Source: Rhizobium terrae (GTDB lineage: Bacteria; Pseudomonadota; Alphaproteobacteria; Rhizobiales; Rhizobiaceae). From it: a DNA stretch of 64,000 nucleotides. Under the pieces are notes generated by a model. It saw nothing but the letters and a program-made list of their open reading frames with translations, had not been told where the DNA came from and searched no databases. This document shows, piece by piece, positions 19,444-29,307 of this stretch; position 1 is the first letter of the stretch; each line of letters starts with the position of its first letter. Both the position numbers and the translations under genes were made by a program. The stretch lies in NCBI RefSeq assembly GCF_003425685.1, contig NZ_QJKM01000001.1, positions 240,920 through 304,919 on the forward strand, written 5' to 3'.

Positions 19444-19455
19444 ATGTATATACAT
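19444..19455. promoter_or_regulatory. HutC-type operator between hutF and hutI
   Basis: ATGTATATACAT is a perfect 12-base palindrome containing TGTATATACA, the core expected for HutC. It lies 28 bases before the hutI start and about 80 before hutF, well placed to repress both divergent units. An ATG at 19454 overlaps it and is therefore rejected as the hutI start. Confidence 0.85.
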
Positions 19456-19483
19456 GTTTCAGTATAAAGAAAGGCAAAACGCC

Positions 19484-20740
19484 ATGGACGGGAACGAAAT
19501 TTCCAAAGCCGATGCCGGCAGGCCGCTTCGCGTCTGGCGCAATGCCCGCATCCTGACGCTGGCCTCCCCGGTCCGGGGGCTGGAACTCATCGAACATGGG
19601 GTTATCGTCGTTCGCGGGACACGCATCGCCTCTGTCGGCAGAGAAGCGGACATGCCGTCTGCCTTGTCCGAGGCGGCGGAGGTTTTCGATTGCCAAGGCA
19701 GGATCGTCACTCCGGGATTGATCGACTGCCATACCCATCTCGTTTTCGGCGGCGACAGGGCGATGGAATTCGAGATGCGGCTTGCGGGCGCCACCTACGA
19801 GGAGATCGCGCGGGCGGGCGGCGGCATCGTTTCGTCGGTCAAGGCGACCAATGCGCTTGCGGTGGAAGGACTGATTTCGGCGGCGCTCCCGCGTCTGGAT
19901 ACGCTGCTGGCGGAGGGCGTCTCGACGATCGAGATCAAGTCCGGTTACGGGTTGTCGATCGAAGGCGAGCTGAACATGTTGCGCGCGGCTCGTGCATTGG
20001 AGAAGGTGCGGCCGGTCCGCGTCGTCACCTCCTACCTTGCCGCCCATGCAACGCCGGCCGCATACAGGGGCCGCAACGGCGATTATATCACCGACGTCGT
20101 TCTTCCGGGCCTTGAACGGGCACATGCGGAAGGCCTCGTCGACGCGGTGGACGGTTTCTGCGAGGGGATCGCCTTTTCCGTGGAAGAGATGCGCCGGGTT
20201 TTCGACAGGGCGAGGGGGCTCGGCATTCCGGTCAAGCTGCATGCCGAGCAGCTTTCCAATCTCGGGGGCGCCAGGATGGCCGCCTCCTATGGAGCCCTTT
20301 CGGCCGATCATCTGGAATATCTCGATGCCGAGGGTGCCGCGGCCATGGCCGCTTCCGGCACGGTGGCCGTGCTCCTGCCCGGCGCGTTCTACGCCATAAA
20401 CGAAACGCAGAAGCCGCCGGTCCAGGCGCTGCGTGATGCCGGCGTGCCGATCGCCATTGCGACCGACTGCAATCCCGGCACCTCGCCGCTCACCTCGCTG
20501 CTTCTGGCGATGAACATGGCGGCGACCTTGTTCCGTCTCACGGTCGAGGAATGCATCGCCGGCGCGACACGCGAGGCGGCGCGGGCGCTTGGCCTGCTTT
20601 CCGAGGCAGGAACGCTGGAGGCCGGAAAATCGGCCAACTTTGCGATCTGGAATATCGAGCGTCCCGCAGAACTCGTCTACCGCATCGGGTTCAACCCGCT
20701 GCATGCCCGCATCTTCAAAGGTGAGCAGGTGTCCGCATGA
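19484..20740 (+). CDS. hutI: imidazolonepropionase
   Basis: 418-residue amidohydrolase that opens imidazolone-5-propionate to N-formimidoylglutamate. Metal ligands appear in [17 protein letters not shown], in KLHAEQLSN and in [12 protein letters not shown], all typical of HutI. The start follows AAAGGC and leaves the operator free. It is the first gene of hutI-H-G-U-D, joined to hutH by a 4-base overlap. Confidence 0.94.
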   Translation: MDGNEISKADAGRPLRVWRNARILTLASPVRGLELIEHGVIVVRGTRIASVGREADMPSALSEAAEVFDCQGRIVTPGLIDCHTHLVFGGDRAMEFEMRLAGATYEEIARAGGGIVSSVKATNALAVEGLISAALPRLDTLLAEGVSTIEIKSGYGLSIEGELNMLRAARALEKVRPVRVVTSYLAAHATPAAYRGRNGDYITDVVLPGLERAHAEGLVDAVDGFCEGIAFSVEEMRRVFDRARGLGIPVKLHAEQLSNLGGARMAASYGALSADHLEYLDAEGAAAMAASGTVAVLLPGAFYAINETQKPPVQALRDAGVPIAIATDCNPGTSPLTSLLLAMNMAATLFRLTVEECIAGATREAARALGLLSEAGTLEAGKSANFAIWNIERPAELVYRIGFNPLHARIFKGEQVSA

Positions 20741-22272
20741 CCATCATACTTCATCCCGGCCGTGTCCCGCTCGCCGATCTCGCCGATATATATTGGAACA
20801 ACGGTTCGGCCGTCCTCGACAGATCCTTCGATGCGGCAATCGGGAAGGCGGCCCGGCGCATCGCCGAGATCGCCGCCGGCAACGCGCCGGTCTACGGCGT
20901 CAATACCGGTTTCGGAAAGCTGGCCTCGATCAAGATCGACAGTGCCGATGTAGCGACGCTGCAGCGCAATCTCATCCTGTCGCACTGCTGCGGCGTCGGC
21001 AGTCCGCTGCCCGAAAATGTCGTGCGCCTCGTCATGGCGCTGAAGCTCATTTCGCTGGGGCGCGGCGCTTCCGGCGTTCGCCTGGAACTGGTCCGCCTGA
21101 TCGAAGGCATGCTGGAGAAGGGCGTCATTCCGGCAATCCCGGAAAAGGGTTCGGTCGGTGCCTCCGGCGATCTTGCGCCGCTCGCCCATATGGCTGCCGT
21201 CATGATGGGCGAAGGGGAGGCCTTCTTCGGCGGCCGGTTGCTGCCGGCCGCCGAAGCGCTTGCCAAGGCCGGCTTGACGCCGGTTGTCCTGGCCGCCAAG
21301 GAAGGCCTGGCGCTGATCAACGGGACGCAGGCCTCCACGGCGCTGGCGCTTGCCGGACTGTTTCGCGCCCACCGGGCCGCGCAGACGGCGCTCATTACCG
21401 GCGCGCTATCGACCGATGCGGCGATGGGCTCGTCGGCGCCGTTCCATCCGGACATCCATGCCCTTCGCGGACACAAGGGGCAGATCGATGCCGGCACCGC
21501 GCTGCGTCTGCTGCTCGATGGATCGGAAATCCGCGCCAGCCATATCGAAGGCGACGAACGTGTCCAGGACCCCTATTGTATCCGCTGCCAGCCGCAGGTC
21601 GACGGCGCCTGTCTCGATGTCTTGCGCCAGGTCGCCCGCACGCTCGAGATCGAAGCGAATGCGGTGACCGACAATCCGCTGGTCCTTTCCGACAACGAGG
21701 TCGTTTCCGGCGGCAATTTCCACGCGGAGCCGGTCGCCTTCGCCGCCGATCAGACGGCGCTGGCGATCTGCGAGATCGGCGCCATCGCCCAACGGCGCAT
21801 CGCGCTTTTGGTCGATCCGGCGCTTTCCTATGGCCTGCCGGCCTTCCTGTCCCGGAGACCGGGCCTCAATTCCGGCCTGATGATCGCCGAAGTCACGTCT
21901 GCGGCGCTGATGAGCGAAAACAAGCAGATGTCGCATCCGGCCTCGGTGGACTCGACGCCGACCTCGGCCAATCAGGAGGATCATGTCTCGATGGCCTGCC
22001 ATGGCGCGCGCCGCCTACTCGCCATGACGGAAAACCTGTTCGCCATCCTCGGCATCGAGGCGCTTGCGGCAGTTCAGGGCGTCGAGCTCAGGGGGCCGCT
22101 GAAGACCAGTCCCGAACTTCAGAAGGCGATCGCAGTTCTGCGCGCGCGCGTTCCGACCCTCGATGACGACCGGTACATGGCAACGGATCTCAAGGCGGCA
22201 AGCGGCCTCGTCGCGTCCGGAGCATTGGCCGCATCCGTTTCGAACGGCATCCTGCCGGTGCTTGAGGCGTGA
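20737..22272 (+). CDS. hutH: histidine ammonia-lyase
   Basis: 511-residue enzyme that converts L-histidine to urocanate and ammonia. The Ala142-Ser143-Gly144 triad in [14 protein letters not shown] forms the MIO electrophile; Tyr53 in YGVNTGFG and the segment NQEDHVSM are also characteristic. Length is normal for the family. The gene overlaps both neighbours by 4 bases. Confidence 0.96.
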   Translation: MTIILHPGRVPLADLADIYWNNGSAVLDRSFDAAIGKAARRIAEIAAGNAPVYGVNTGFGKLASIKIDSADVATLQRNLILSHCCGVGSPLPENVVRLVMALKLISLGRGASGVRLELVRLIEGMLEKGVIPAIPEKGSVGASGDLAPLAHMAAVMMGEGEAFFGGRLLPAAEALAKAGLTPVVLAAKEGLALINGTQASTALALAGLFRAHRAAQTALITGALSTDAAMGSSAPFHPDIHALRGHKGQIDAGTALRLLLDGSEIRASHIEGDERVQDPYCIRCQPQVDGACLDVLRQVARTLEIEANAVTDNPLVLSDNEVVSGGNFHAEPVAFAADQTALAICEIGAIAQRRIALLVDPALSYGLPAFLSRRPGLNSGLMIAEVTSAALMSENKQMSHPASVDSTPTSANQEDHVSMACHGARRLLAMTENLFAILGIEALAAVQGVELRGPLKTSPELQKAIAVLRARVPTLDDDRYMATDLKAASGLVASGALAASVSNGILPVLEA

Positions 22273-23096
22273 CGATGAGCGTTTTCGAAATCCGCCGGGG
22301 CACGTCGCCCGTCATTCTCGGGCTGCCCCATACCGGCACGGATGTGCCGCCGGAAATTCGGGATCGCCTGAACGACAACGGAAAACTGCTCGCCGACACC
22401 GACTGGCATATTCACAGACTTTACGAAGGCCTGCTCGACGACGCGTCGGCCGTGCGGGCGACGTTCCACCGCTATGTGATCGACGCCAACCGTGATCCTG
22501 CCGGTGTCAGCCTCTATCCCGGCCAGAACACCACCGGTCTCGTTCCGGAAACGGATTTCGACGGCAAGCCGATCTGGAGAGATGGGGCGTCGCCGACCGA
22601 AGCGGATATCGCGATGCGGCTGGACCGCTTCCATGCGCCCTATCATGCCGCGTTGCTTGCGGAGATCGAAAGAGTGAAGGCGATCCATGGCGTTGTGATC
22701 CTTTACGACTGCCATTCGATCCGCTCGCATATTCCCTTCCTGTTCGAAGGCAGGTTGCCGGATTTCAACATCGGCACGGATGGCGGCAGGACATGCGACC
22801 GGCGGATCGAGGACGCCGCCCTGGCGACGGTCGCATCGGCGACCGGCTTTACCGGCATCCTGAATGGCCGCTTCAAGGGCGGCTGGACGACGCGGCATTA
22901 CGGCAGGCCTGAGACCGGGGTGCATGCGATCCAGATGGAGCTGGCGCAATCGACGCACCTTGCCGCCGAGGAGCCGCCCTTCGCATACGATCCCGAAAAG
23001 GCCGACCGCCTGCGTGTCCATCTCAAGGACATCCTGACGCGTCTCGAACGCCTCGCACCCGAACTCAAGAAATCACTCGCTGGAGTCGAACCATGA
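22269..23096 (+). CDS. hutG: N-formylglutamate deformylase
   Basis: 275-residue zinc hydrolase that splits N-formyl-L-glutamate into formate and glutamate, the last step after Hut[15 protein letters not shown] holds the first His, [10 protein letters not shown] and [20 protein letters not shown] follow, and [17 protein letters not shown] is the family signature. Start is GTG overlapping the hutH stop; ATG two codons later is the alternative. Confidence 0.94.
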   Translation: MTMSVFEIRRGTSPVILGLPHTGTDVPPEIRDRLNDNGKLLADTDWHIHRLYEGLLDDASAVRATFHRYVIDANRDPAGVSLYPGQNTTGLVPETDFDGKPIWRDGASPTEADIAMRLDRFHAPYHAALLAEIERVKAIHGVVILYDCHSIRSHIPFLFEGRLPDFNIGTDGGRTCDRRIEDAALATVASATGFTGILNGRFKGGWTTRHYGRPETGVHAIQMELAQSTHLAAEEPPFAYDPEKADRLRVHLKDILTRLERLAPELKKSLAGVEP

Positions 23097-24778
23097 CCAA
23101 TCCGCGTCACAATATCCGCGATGTCCGCGCGCCGCGGGGCAACGACCTCAATGCCAAGAGCTGGATGACCGAGGCGCCGCTGCGGATGCTGATGAACAAT
23201 CTCGATCCTGACGTCGCGGAAAATCCGCACGAACTGGTCGTCTACGGGGGTATCGGCCGCGCGGCGCGCACCTGGGACGATTTCGACCGTATCACTGCGG
23301 CGCTGAAGACGCTGACGGAGGAAGAGACGTTGCTGGTGCAGTCCGGCAAGCCCGTCGGCGTATTTCGGACGCACAAGGACGCACCGCGCGTGCTGATCGC
23401 CAATTCCAACCTCGTGCCGCACTGGGCGACCTGGGATCATTTCAACGAACTGGATAAGAAGGGGCTGGCCATGTACGGCCAGATGACTGCCGGCTCGTGG
23501 ATTTATATCGGCACACAGGGCATCGTGCAGGGCACCTACGAAACCTTCGTCGAGGCCGGCCGCCAGCATTATGACGGCAATCTCAGGGGCAAATGGATTT
23601 TGACCGGCGGCCTCGGCGGCATGGGTGGCGCGCAGCCGCTCGCCGCCGTCATGGCCGGCGCCTGCTGCCTCGCCGTGGAATGCGACGAGACCCGTATCGA
23701 TTTTCGTCTGCGCACCCGCTATGTCGATGAAAAGGCGAGGACGCTCGACGAGGCGCTCGCCCTGATCGAGACGTGGACGAAGGCCGGCGAGGCGAAGTCG
23801 GTCGGTCTGCTCGGCAATGCCGCCGAGATTTTCCCGGAACTGGTCAGGCGCATGAAGGCGGGCGGTCCGCGTCCCGATATCGTCACCGACCAGACCTCGG
23901 CGCATGATCCGCGCAACGGCTACCTCCCCGTCGGCTGGACGGTGGAGGAGGCGAGGGCCAAGCGCGAGAGCGACCCGAAATCGGTCGAAGCCGCCGCCCG
24001 TGCCTCGATGAAGCAACATGTGGAGGCAATGGTCGCCTTCTGGGAAGCCGGCGTGCCGACCCTCGACTACGGCAACAACATCCGCCAGGTCGCCAAGGAC
24101 GAGGGCCTCGAAAACGCCTTCGCCTTCCCGGGCTTCGTGCCCGCCTATATCCGCCCGCTCTTCTGCCGCGGCATCGGTCCCTTCCGCTGGGCTGCACTGT
24201 CGGGCGATCCCGAAGATATCTACAAGACCGACGCCAAGGTGAAGGAACTGCTGCCGGACAACAAGCACCTGCACAACTGGCTGGACATGGCGCGGGAGCG
24301 CATCTCCTTCCAGGGCCTGCCGGCGCGCATCTGCTGGGTGGGCCTGGGCGACCGCCACAAACTCGGTCTCGCCTTCAACGAAATGGTCAGGAACGGTGAG
24401 CTTTCGGCGCCAATCGTTATCGGCCGCGATCATCTGGATTCCGGTTCCGTCGCCTCGCCGAACCGCGAGACGGAGGCGATGAAGGACGGCTCCGACGCCG
24501 TTTCCGACTGGCCGCTCTTGAACGCGCTGCTCAACACCGCGTCGGGCGCCACCTGGGTCTCGCTGCATCACGGCGGCGGTGTCGGCATGGGCTTTTCCCA
24601 GCATTCCGGCATGGTCATCTGCTGCGACGGTTCGCAGGATGCAGATCGTCGTCTGGAACGGGTGCTGTGGAACGATCCGGCGACCGGCGTCATGCGCCAT
24701 GCGGATGCGGGTTATGACATCGCACTCGATTGCGCCAGGGAAAAGGAGCTTCGCCTACCAGGCATTCTCGGGAACTGA
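23093..24778 (+). CDS. hutU: urocanate hydratase
   Basis: 561-residue NAD-dependent urocanase converting urocanate to imidazolonepropionate. [25 protein letters not shown], the glycine-rich NAD segment [13 protein letters not shown], and the [19 protein letters not shown] segment with the active-site Cys are diagnostic; each is quoted only in part. Length is normal. It overlaps hutG by 4 bases and hutD by one. Confidence 0.96.
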   Translation: MTNPRHNIRDVRAPRGNDLNAKSWMTEAPLRMLMNNLDPDVAENPHELVVYGGIGRAARTWDDFDRITAALKTLTEEETLLVQSGKPVGVFRTHKDAPRVLIANSNLVPHWATWDHFNELDKKGLAMYGQMTAGSWIYIGTQGIVQGTYETFVEAGRQHYDGNLRGKWILTGGLGGMGGAQPLAAVMAGACCLAVECDETRIDFRLRTRYVDEKARTLDEALALIETWTKAGEAKSVGLLGNAAEIFPELVRRMKAGGPRPDIVTDQTSAHDPRNGYLPVGWTVEEARAKRESDPKSVEAAARASMKQHVEAMVAFWEAGVPTLDYGNNIRQVAKDEGLENAFAFPGFVPAYIRPLFCRGIGPFRWAALSGDPEDIYKTDAKVKELLPDNKHLHNWLDMARERISFQGLPARICWVGLGDRHKLGLAFNEMVRNGELSAPIVIGRDHLDSGSVASPNRETEAMKDGSDAVSDWPLLNALLNTASGATWVSLHHGGGVGMGFSQHSGMVICCDGSQDADRRLERVLWNDPATGVMRHADAGYDIALDCAREKELRLPGILGN

Positions 24779-25380
24779 TGCTGATGCGCATCCTGCGGTC
24801 CACGGATTACAGGCGCATGCCGTGGAAGAACGGCAAGGGCGAGACGGTCGAGATCGCCGTCTTCCCGCCGGATGCCGCGATCGACGATTTCGACTGGCGC
24901 ATCAGCATGGCGACCGTCGCGGAAGACGGGCCGTTTTCGGTCTTCGACGGTATCGACCGGACGCTGAGCGTGCTGAGCGGCGATGGGATCCGGCTTCTGG
25001 TGGATGGCCAGGGGAGCATCGATCTATTTCAGCATTCGGCTCCCCACAGCTTTCCGGCGGATACGGCGACAAGCGCGCGCCTGCTCGGCGGGCCGATAAC
25101 CGACCTCAATATCATGACGCGTCGGGGCCTCTGGCGGCATCACGTATCCCCTCACATAACGACCGATGGTCCGTTCGCCGCGCCGGAAAATGCTTTCAGC
25201 TTCATCCTCGCCCTGGATCATTGCAGGACCACCGGCCTGGGCGGCGGAGAGGGCACGATCCTGGAACGTTTCGATACGCTGGCACTGGCGCCGGGCGAGG
25301 GTGGGGTTGCGTTCACCCCGGATTATCCGGCTCAACTGCTCATCACAGAGTTGGAGCCAGCCATGGTGCGCCAGAAGTAG
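24778..25380 (+). CDS. hutD: HutD family protein
   Basis: 200-residue cupin-like protein of the HutD family, which accompanies hut operons in many proteobacteria; genetic work on other bacteria suggests it limits over-activation of hut expression. The family pattern MPWKNGKGETVEIAVFP and DFDWRISMATVAEDGPFS is visible. The start ATG shares its first base with the hutU stop. It is the last gene of the unit. Confidence 0.88.
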   Translation: MLMRILRSTDYRRMPWKNGKGETVEIAVFPPDAAIDDFDWRISMATVAEDGPFSVFDGIDRTLSVLSGDGIRLLVDGQGSIDLFQHSAPHSFPADTATSARLLGGPITDLNIMTRRGLWRHHVSPHITTDGPFAAPENAFSFILALDHCRTTGLGGGEGTILERFDTLALAPGEGGVAFTPDYPAQLLITELEPAMVRQK

Positions 25381-25464
25381 CGCTGCATCATCGGCGGCCG
25401 TTCGCGTAATTGTAGTGACCATTTTCCATCGAACCCGGGAAAAAGCGCGAAGAAGGGAATACAG

Positions 25465-25563
25465 GTGGCTCCGATCGTGCAGGGCATGCCTATGGAGGCG
25501 TTCATTCAGACGGGGGACGAAGTGTCGCCTCCTATGATGATGCGGGCATTGCGAGAGTCCTGA
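25465..25563 (+). other. possible 32-codon reading frame in the hutD-RES gap
   Basis: A GTG-initiated frame preceded by AGAAGGGA, with Met-rich product (MPMEAF, MMMRAL). It has no recognisable homology and may be chance. The rest of 25381-25617 shows nothing else. Confidence 0.15.
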
Positions 25564-25617
25564 AAGCCGGTGACTGCCGGATCCGGCAAAACGGGCAGAG
25601 GCCGCTTTCCAACGCGG

Positions 25618-26118
25618 TTAGGAACGCCCGAGGCGATCCTCGTCGTCGATCAATATCAGTCGCGCCGGAGCGTGCTTGCCCCATTTCCAAAGAACGAGAT
25701 TCAGATCGTGCTCGGTCGCACCGGGAGCGAAGCTCCTGACGAGCAGGCCATGATAGCCGCCGGCGGCCAGTCTTCTGGCAAAGCTCTGCGTCCTGGCCTC
25801 GCCGGTCGTCTTCATCTGATCGCGCCATGTCGGATCTGAAAGCGCCGTGCCATCCATCCCTTCGGCATCGAGCGCATTTTCGGCGCGACTGTCGAAGATG
25901 CGCTCGAACGCGCCATCGTAGGATACCAGCGTCGTCGGTTGCAGGTTGCCCACCTGGTTGGCTTCGCGCAACGCGGTCAGAACCGAGAGCGAAGTGTAGA
26001 GAGCGGGCATGCCCTTCGGATTGAACCGGCCGCCGTAAAGCTCGGCTCCCCGGCCGGAGAGTGGCTCACGTGCGTAGATCGGGTTGAGAGCCCGGTAGAG
26101 CTTTCCTTCGAACTGCAT
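25618..26118 (-). CDS. RES-domain toxin
   Basis: 166-residue toxin of RES/Xre systems, whose studied members deplete NAD+. The domain spans the whole protein: LYRALNP near the start, the R-G-A-E-LYGGRFNPKG loop around 22-37, the REAN acidic motif near 51, and the C-terminal GYHGLLVRSFAPGATEHDLNLVLW strand region (given in part). It lies 9 bases downstream of its antitoxin gene in the same direction. Confidence 0.9.
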   Translation of the reverse strand: MQFEGKLYRALNPIYAREPLSGRGAELYGGRFNPKGMPALYTSLSVLTALREANQVGNLQPTTLVSYDGAFERIFDSRAENALDAEGMDGTALSDPTWRDQMKTTGEARTQSFARRLAAGGYHGLLVRSFAPGATEHDLNLVLWKWGKHAPARLILIDDEDRLGRS

Positions 26119-26127
26119 CGGCCGGGG

Positions 26128-26478
26128 CTAGGCGTATACGCCGGCATCGACAGCATCGATATAATCGAGCACCTCGTCCGCGCGCCCGTCGCGAACCAGC
26201 TGCATGGCCGTCTGGCCGGAGAAGCCCGACAGGGGCTCCGAGCGATACCAGGCATAGGCGATCAGAGCCGAACCGAAACGCGGCTCGGCCTTATTGACGA
26301 TCTCCACCATCTCTCGCAGGCGCCGCTGCGTCTTGTCGGAGCGAATACGGTCCTTGCGCTGGATCGCGTCCTTGCCGAGGCCGGCGGTGCGGGCGATCTC
26401 CTCGCTGGTCGTACGGAAAACATCGGCGATCTTGCGCGGTGCAAACAGCCCGTGGTCAGCATATTGCGCAAGACCCAT
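26128..26478 (-). CDS. Xre/MbcA/ParS-type antitoxin (DUF2384)
   Basis: 116-residue partner of the RES toxin. The N-terminal half is a Xre-like helix-turn-helix (TSEEIARTAGLGKDAI), the C-terminal half the DUF2384 toxin-binding domain ending SGQTAMQLVRDGRADEVLDYI. It is first in the unit, as usual for autoregulated RES/Xre pairs, and a 12-base palindrome lies 37 bases before its start. Confidence 0.9.
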   Translation of the reverse strand: MGLAQYADHGLFAPRKIADVFRTTSEEIARTAGLGKDAIQRKDRIRSDKTQRRLREMVEIVNKAEPRFGSALIAYAWYRSEPLSGFSGQTAMQLVRDGRADEVLDYIDAVDAGVYA

Positions 26479-26514
26479 TTTCTCACTCCGACTTTCGAAT
26501 GCCTCTTGTTATGA

Positions 26515-26526
26515 CGCTATATAGCG
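26515..26526. promoter_or_regulatory. probable autoregulatory operator of the RES/Xre pair
   Basis: CGCTATATAGCG is a perfect palindrome upstream of the antitoxin start. Antitoxins of this family repress their own promoter through such sites, so this is the expected target. Confidence 0.6.
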
Positions 26527-26640
26527 CCAAAAACGGCGGCTTTCAATCGAGAAAGGAATAGTCCGGGGGCGAACTCCATCGCAAGATGGCACCGCCGGGA
26601 TCGAATTCCGGTTTGCAGAGCATGTCGATACCGGCAGAAT

Positions 26641-27399
26641 TCAGCGGAAGTGCAAGACGACCGGTGTGCCGCCCATGTCTGCGACCTCCATCCGGAAACC
26701 GAAGATCGCCTGCAGGATCTCCGGCCGCAAAAGCTCCGCCGGAGACCCATCGGCGGCGATCCGCCCGGCCTTCATCGCAATGATACGGTCGGCATAGGCG
26801 CCAGCTTGATTGATATCATGCAGCACGATAACGACCGTCTTGCCGTTCTCATCGGCGATCCTTCGCAGCGAACGCATCAGGTCTCGGGCGAAATACATGT
26901 CGAGATTGTTGAGCGGTTCGTCGAGCAGCAGGTAGTCCGTTGCCTGGGCAAAGGCCATGGCGACTAGCGCTCGCTGCCGCTGGCCGCCCGAGAGAGTGTC
27001 GATGAAGCGGTCCGCGAGATCCGCCAGATCGAACTGCTGCAGCGACTGGTCGATCACGACGCGATCCTCCGCAGTCAGCCGCCCCCGGCTGTGCGGAAAG
27101 CGGCTGAAGCCGACAAGTTCCCGGACCCTCAAACGACTTGCCACGATCGAATCCTGCCGCAGAATGGCGATGATCCGCGCGAGATCCCGGTTCGGAGTCG
27201 TATCGACTGGAAAGCCGTCGATGGAGATCGTTCCCGACTGCAATGGCTGCAGCCGGGCGATCAGGGACAGAAGCGAGGACTTGCCTGCTCCATTCGGGCC
27301 GATCAGCGCGGTGATGCCGCCTTTGGGGATGGTCAGCGAGATGTCGTGAAGGATTTCGGCTGAACCATGCCGCAGCGAGACATTCTCGATCCGGATCAT
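26641..27399 (-). CDS. iron-siderophore ABC importer ATPase (FepC/FecE-like)
   Basis: 252 residues. Walker A GPNGAGKSS is 34-42, signature LSGGQRQRAL near 135, Walker B YLLLDEPLNNLD and switch His in VLHDINQAG. The start at 27399 overlaps the permease stop by 4 bases; longer starts would read through the permease gene. It is the last gene of the importer binding protein-permease-permease-ATPase in the petrobactin-type locus. Confidence 0.92.
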   Translation of the reverse strand: MIRIENVSLRHGSAEILHDISLTIPKGGITALIGPNGAGKSSLLSLIARLQPLQSGTISIDGFPVDTTPNRDLARIIAILRQDSIVASRLRVRELVGFSRFPHSRGRLTAEDRVVIDQSLQQFDLADLADRFIDTLSGGQRQRALVAMAFAQATDYLLLDEPLNNLDMYFARDLMRSLRRIADENGKTVVIVLHDINQAGAYADRIIAMKAGRIAADGSPAELLRPEILQAIFGFRMEVADMGGTPVVLHFR

Positions 27400-28337
27400 T
27401 TGCGGCTCCCGAGAACAAGCAGGAAAAGGAAGACGAGGCCGCCGACGAATTCGATGACGACACCGAGTGTCGAGCTGTTGCCGAAGACGTGCTGGAACAG
27501 GGTCTGGCCGCCGACGAGAATGATGATGGCCGTCGATATCGCAGCCGGTATCAGGATCGCGTGGCGCCGTGTATCGGCAAGGCGTTCGGCGAGCGCTGCC
27601 ACCAGCAGGCCCATGAAGGCAACCGGACCGACCAGCGCCGTCGAAACGGCAACGAGAGCCGAGACCAGCGCCAACAACCCGGTGACCGTTTTGGACCAAG
27701 TGACTCCAAGTCCCGTCGCCGCGTCGGCTCCGAGCGCGACGACGTCGAGGACATGCCGGGCTCGCCAGGCGATCACGGCACCCATAAGGGTCAGGACGGC
27801 GGCAAAGATGAGCAGGTCGGTGCGGACATTGTTGAAATTGGCGAAACTTGCACCTTGCGCCACGGCAAAGTCGTTCGGATCGACCAGCCGCGCCAGCAGC
27901 GAATGCAGGCTGCGAAACAGTACGCCGAAGATGATGCCGGCCAGCAGCATCAGCTCCATGTCAGTGCGGCGGCGGAGCATCGGCAACAGAAGGCCGGTCG
28001 CCAGCGCCATCAGGACCAGGACTTCGCCGCCGAACTTCAGCTGGCTATCGAGCGCCGCATAACCCAGCCCGCCGAGCATAAAGACGAGCAGCATCTGGCC
28101 GAAGAGATAAAGAGCGTCGAGGCCCATGATCGAAGGTGTCAGGATGCGGTTGTTGGTGACGGTCTGGAAGATGACCGTCGAGACGGCAATCGAGACGCTG
28201 ACCTGCAGAAGCGCGGCAAGTTTTGCGGCGCGCAGGGAGAGGACGAAGCCGATATTGCCGCGCAGGCCGATGGTCATGAAAGCGATCACGCAGGCAAGTG
28301 CTGCCGCGCCGAGACAGAGAAGACGGCGATTACACAT
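27396..28337 (-). CDS. FecCD-family permease, second subunit
   Basis: 313-residue inner-membrane protein with 8-9 hydrophobic segments and the FecCD family motif GPVAFMGLLVAALAERL near 220-235. Several features (short N-terminus, FMTIGLRGNIGFVLSLR) recall the FatC/CeuC petrobactin/anguibactin-type permeases. It overlaps its partner permease gene by 8 bases. Confidence 0.9.
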   Translation of the reverse strand: MCNRRLLCLGAAALACVIAFMTIGLRGNIGFVLSLRAAKLAALLQVSVSIAVSTVIFQTVTNNRILTPSIMGLDALYLFGQMLLVFMLGGLGYAALDSQLKFGGEVLVLMALATGLLLPMLRRRTDMELMLLAGIIFGVLFRSLHSLLARLVDPNDFAVAQGASFANFNNVRTDLLIFAAVLTLMGAVIAWRARHVLDVVALGADAATGLGVTWSKTVTGLLALVSALVAVSTALVGPVAFMGLLVAALAERLADTRRHAILIPAAISTAIIILVGGQTLFQHVFGNSSTLGVVIEFVGGLVFLFLLVLGSRK

Positions 28338-29307
28338 CGGAAGGCCGCCGGAAGAGAAGCCAGAGGAAGATCAGTCCACCGACGCAGCCCATGACGGTGC
28401 CGACCGGGACTTCGTAAGGGTGGCGGATCAGGCGGCCGAGGATGTCGCAACCCAGCACCAGGACCGCGCCGCTTGCCGCCACGGCGGGGAGCGTGCCGCG
28501 CAGGTTGTCCCCCATCAGCCGCGAGACGATGTTCGGCACGACGAGACCGACGAATGGGATGACGCCGACGATCACGACGCTGAGAGCCGAGATGACCGAG
28601 ACAATCACGAGACCGAGCTGAAGCATGCGCCGATAATCGATGCCGAGCCCGATGCTGGCGTCACGGCCGAGCGTCATGATTGTCAGACGATCGGCGATGA
28701 ACCAGGCGAAGACCACCATCAGCGCACCAAGCCACAGAAGTTCGTAACGACCTCGCAGCACGCCGGAAAAGTCGCCATTGGTCCAGATCGATAGATATTG
28801 CAGAAGGTCCGCCTGCCAGGCGACGAAGGTGACCGCCGCGCCGATCACCCCGCCATAGACGAGCCCGAAAAGCGGTACGAGAAAAGGCTGCGTGGGCGGC
28901 AGCCGATGCGCCGTCGCCAGAAAGAGGGAAGTCCCGATGAGAGCGGCGGCGCTGGCTATCAGACCTTTGGTGAGGAGATTTGCCGCCGGCCAGAGCAGGG
29001 TCACCAGAAGGATGCCGAGTTCGGCGCTCTGGGCCGTCCCCGCGGTGGAAGGCTCCACATAACGATTGCGGGCCAGCGTCTGCATGATGAGGCCGGCAAT
29101 CGCGAGGCTTGCTCCGGCGAGGATCGCCGCAAGCGTTCGCGGCAGGCGACTGACCAGGACAAGTTCGATTCCCCTTCCATCCGAGAGGACACGTCCGAAC
29201 GGCAACTCGTCGACCCCGGTAAAGAGGCTCAAAACGAACAGGATCGCGAGGACGAGGCCTGCGATCCAACCCGTTAGCGGCGATTGCTTGACGGCAGCGG
29301 TGCTCAT
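28330..29307 (-). CDS. FecCD-family permease, first subunit
   Basis: 325-residue inner-membrane protein with many hydrophobic segments and the motifs RLPRTLAAILAGASLAIAGLIMQ and VGVIPFVGLVVPNIVSRL, given in part. It resembles FatD/CeuB-type permeases. The start overlaps the binding-protein stop by 4 bases. Confidence 0.91.
   Translation of the reverse strand: MSTAAVKQSPLTGWIAGLVLAILFVLSLFTGVDELPFGRVLSDGRGIELVLVSRLPRTLAAILAGASLAIAGLIMQTLARNRYVEPSTAGTAQSAELGILLVTLLWPAANLLTKGLIASAAALIGTSLFLATAHRLPPTQPFLVPLFGLVYGGVIGAAVTFVAWQADLLQYLSIWTNGDFSGVLRGRYELLWLGALMVVFAWFIADRLTIMTLGRDASIGLGIDYRRMLQLGLVIVSVISALSVVIVGVIPFVGLVVPNIVSRLMGDNLRGTLPAVAASGAVLVLGCDILGRLIRHPYEVPVGTVMGCVGGLIFLWLLFRRPSDV

Noticed and set aside
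17660-19483. Very long N-terminal extension in frame with hutI
   Set aside because: It would run antisense through hutC and hutF; HutI is about 400-420 residues and a proper start exists at 19484.
26641-27699. Start of the importer ATPase at 27699
   Set aside because: The extra 100 residues translate the overlapping permease gene in another frame; ATG at 27399 gives a normal ABC ATPase start.
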